Shown here: positions 53,651 through 55,049 of the stretch, piece after piece
How the letters are laid out: every line of letters starts with the position of its first letter
How positions within the stretch are numbered: the first letter of the stretch is position 1
Assembly: GCF_000208925.1 (NCBI RefSeq)
Contig: NW_001914951.1
Span: 1-55,049 of the forward strand
Reading direction: 5' to 3'
Length of the DNA: 55,049 nucleotides
DNA from: Entamoeba histolytica HM-1:IMSS
Taxonomy: Eukaryota > Evosea > Mastigamoebida > Endamoebidae
The notes under the pieces: model-generated
What the model was told of the DNA's origin: nothing
Seen by the model: only the letters and a program-made list of their open reading frames with translations
Database searches by the model: none
Made by a program: the position numbers and the translations under genes

Positions 53651-54930
53651 CGAAAAAAAAACAAATATTAGAAAAAAAGAAGAGAAAGAAAGATATATAA
53701 AAAGAATAAAAGATAATAAAGAATAAAAAGAAAGTAGAAGAAGAATATAAAAATAATAAATCACAAAGATGTAATAAAATAAGAAAAGAAGAAATAAAAA
53801 GTGTAATTTTATTGTAAAAATTAGAAATATGAAATAAAAGTGTCTAATTTAATTGTGTAAAATGATTAACAATATTTTATTAATGAAAAATATTTTACTC
53901 TTTTTTATGTTTATTATTTATATGTATAACTTCATTATGATGTTTATTATATATTCAATCATATGTGTTATGTTATTATAACATATAATAAGTGATAAAA
54001 TATAAATGAAAATGATATGAATATATAACATAGAATATAGAAAAAAAGAATAATAAATATAGAAATGATAAATAAAAGGAGAAATGATAATCAATGATAT
54101 AATAATAAAATCAAAGTATAAAAGATAAAATTAATATTAATATAAATCAAAAGAGAATAAATATAAAATGAAAATAGATATAAATGATAATAATATAAAA
54201 ATGATAAGGATGAATAAACAAATAATAAAATACATTTAAATAGAAAAGAATAACAATAAGAAAATCTAAATAATATAAACATAAAAAACATAAAATAAGA
54301 ATAATATAATAATATATAGATAAGAAGAATAAGATGATATAAATAATATAAACAGAGAAATAAATATAAAAATAAATATATAAATAACATATAAATAACA
54401 TAATAAAAAGAATAAAAATAATTAAATATGAATAATCAAATCATCTATTTCATTAATATTTCATACAAAATGAATATAAATGATAATAAAATATAAACAT
54501 AAATATTTATATATTCTGTATTTATCATATTTTTTATTTTTTTATTTTTATTTTATGAGCAAAATATAATAAATGGAAAATTCTATGGATGCAAATTATT
54601 TTGCATCTTTTTTTCATTTTTGTAAATTATTTAGATGCATTTTTCTTTGTTTATTTTGTTATGTTATTTGATATTTAAACACATTATATAAAATGAGAGT
54701 TGAATATAAAATAAAGAATAAAACGAAGAAGTATATAATATATATATAGAAATTAGAGAATGTGTATGTAAATCAGAAAGTATAATAAAAGAAATAGAAG
54801 AATGTGATAAAAATCAAAATGAAAGATACAAAACAAAAACAAATGAAATGATTGATGAAATTATGAAAAATAATAAAAAGAATAATAAAGATATTAATGA
54901 AGAAAATGAAAGAAGAAAGAATTAATAAAT
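53650..54930 (+). pseudogene. Purine-rich region with coding fossil near its right end
   Basis: A/G-rich on the + strand, with near-repeats of AAATAAAAAG and many stops. A frame of 67 codons without a stop, but also without a suitable ATG, runs 54722-54925; it contains YIEIREC, SESIIKEIEECDKNQNERYK and EMIDEIMKNNKKNNKDINEE. This resembles the other decayed K/E/N-rich blocks of the window. The two overlapping minus-strand hydrophobic frames at 54091-54401 are shadows. The source is unknown. Confidence 0.35.
54588..54607 (+). repeat. Perfect 8-bp hairpin followed by a T run
   Basis: GATGCAAA, loop TTAT, then TTTGCATC, followed by seven T. A further AGATGCATTTTTC lies at about 54632. It looks like a short transcript end or a mobile-element terminus, but no gene reads clearly into it. 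Confidence 0.4.
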
Positions 54931-55049
54931 GAACAAAAATTAACAATAAATAAAATTGAATAACAAAATGAAATGAAAATTTTAATCAATTAATTATTTT
55001 AATTTAACAATAATAATTTATATAAATGAAATATATTTCATTTCTTATT
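54931..55049. other. AT-rich window end, nothing recognised
   Basis: Short AT-rich tail with no ORF or repeat that I can support. Confidence 0.4.

Noticed and set aside
53969..53985. Near-palindrome TATGTTATTATAACATA
   Set aside because: Short AT-only palindromes are expected by chance in this composition.
54091..54401. Two overlapping minus-strand hydrophobic frames
   Set aside because: Both arise from A/T-rich repeats of ATAAATA type; two frames being open at once shows composition, not coding.
1..55049. CRISPR arrays, phage or bacterial operons
   Set aside because: No regularly spaced repeats; introns and gene content are clearly eukaryotic.

Overview
The window looks like a nuclear contig from an Entamoeba species (E. 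histolytica / E. dispar type). Intergenic DNA is extremely AT-rich. Genes are compact and mostly intronless, lie on both strands and have very short leaders. Four short introns can be placed; all begin GTTTGT and end TAG, the Entamoeba splice consensus. The products are eukaryotic (SMC5, DOCK, BEACH, CPSF160, V-ATPase d, COMMD4, SNARE, eIF4A-III), with one bacterial-type gene, a nitroreductase. A run of exactly 100 N at 14463-14562 marks a scaffold gap.

Left part (1-13103): a type II membrane putative glycosyltransferase, a coiled-coil/tandem-BRCT protein, glycogen branching enzyme, a RAD23-like ubiquitin shuttle, CPSF160 (three exons, two introns) and an inositol polyphosphate kinase. Middle (13900-34925): a decayed LINE 3' end running into the gap; a very large BEACH-family protein truncated by that gap; a tail-anchored Qc-SNARE; a seven-TM GOST-like protein; a 2547-residue DOCK-like protein; a 189-residue unknown; and SMC5. 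Several of these (BEACH, SNARE, seven-TM protein, DOCK) point to membrane traffic and actin control.

Right part (34926-55049) is gene-poor. Intact genes (a 338-residue unknown, eIF4A-III, COMMD4, an M28-like membrane protein, nitroreductase, a 224-residue unknown, a small secreted protein, V-ATPase subunit d, an F-box/LRR-like Entamoeba family member) alternate with long strand-asymmetric stretches, purine-rich on one strand. I read these as decayed coding sequence. One (about 41.9-44.3 kb) ends in the same LINE 3' sequence as the 14 kb copy. Others (36.9-38.8, 45.5-47.0 and 53.65-54.93 kb) carry stretches of open frame broken by scattered stops.

I see no CRISPR array, rRNA, convincing tRNA or prokaryotic operon. 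I found no clearly new multi-gene system. The most interesting items are the tandemly duplicated intron in CPSF160, the intron that separates a SNARE motif from its membrane anchor, the degenerate M28-like membrane protein, the DOCK architecture with a long embedded coiled coil, a possible tail anchor one frame away from the 189-residue protein, and the coding fossils.
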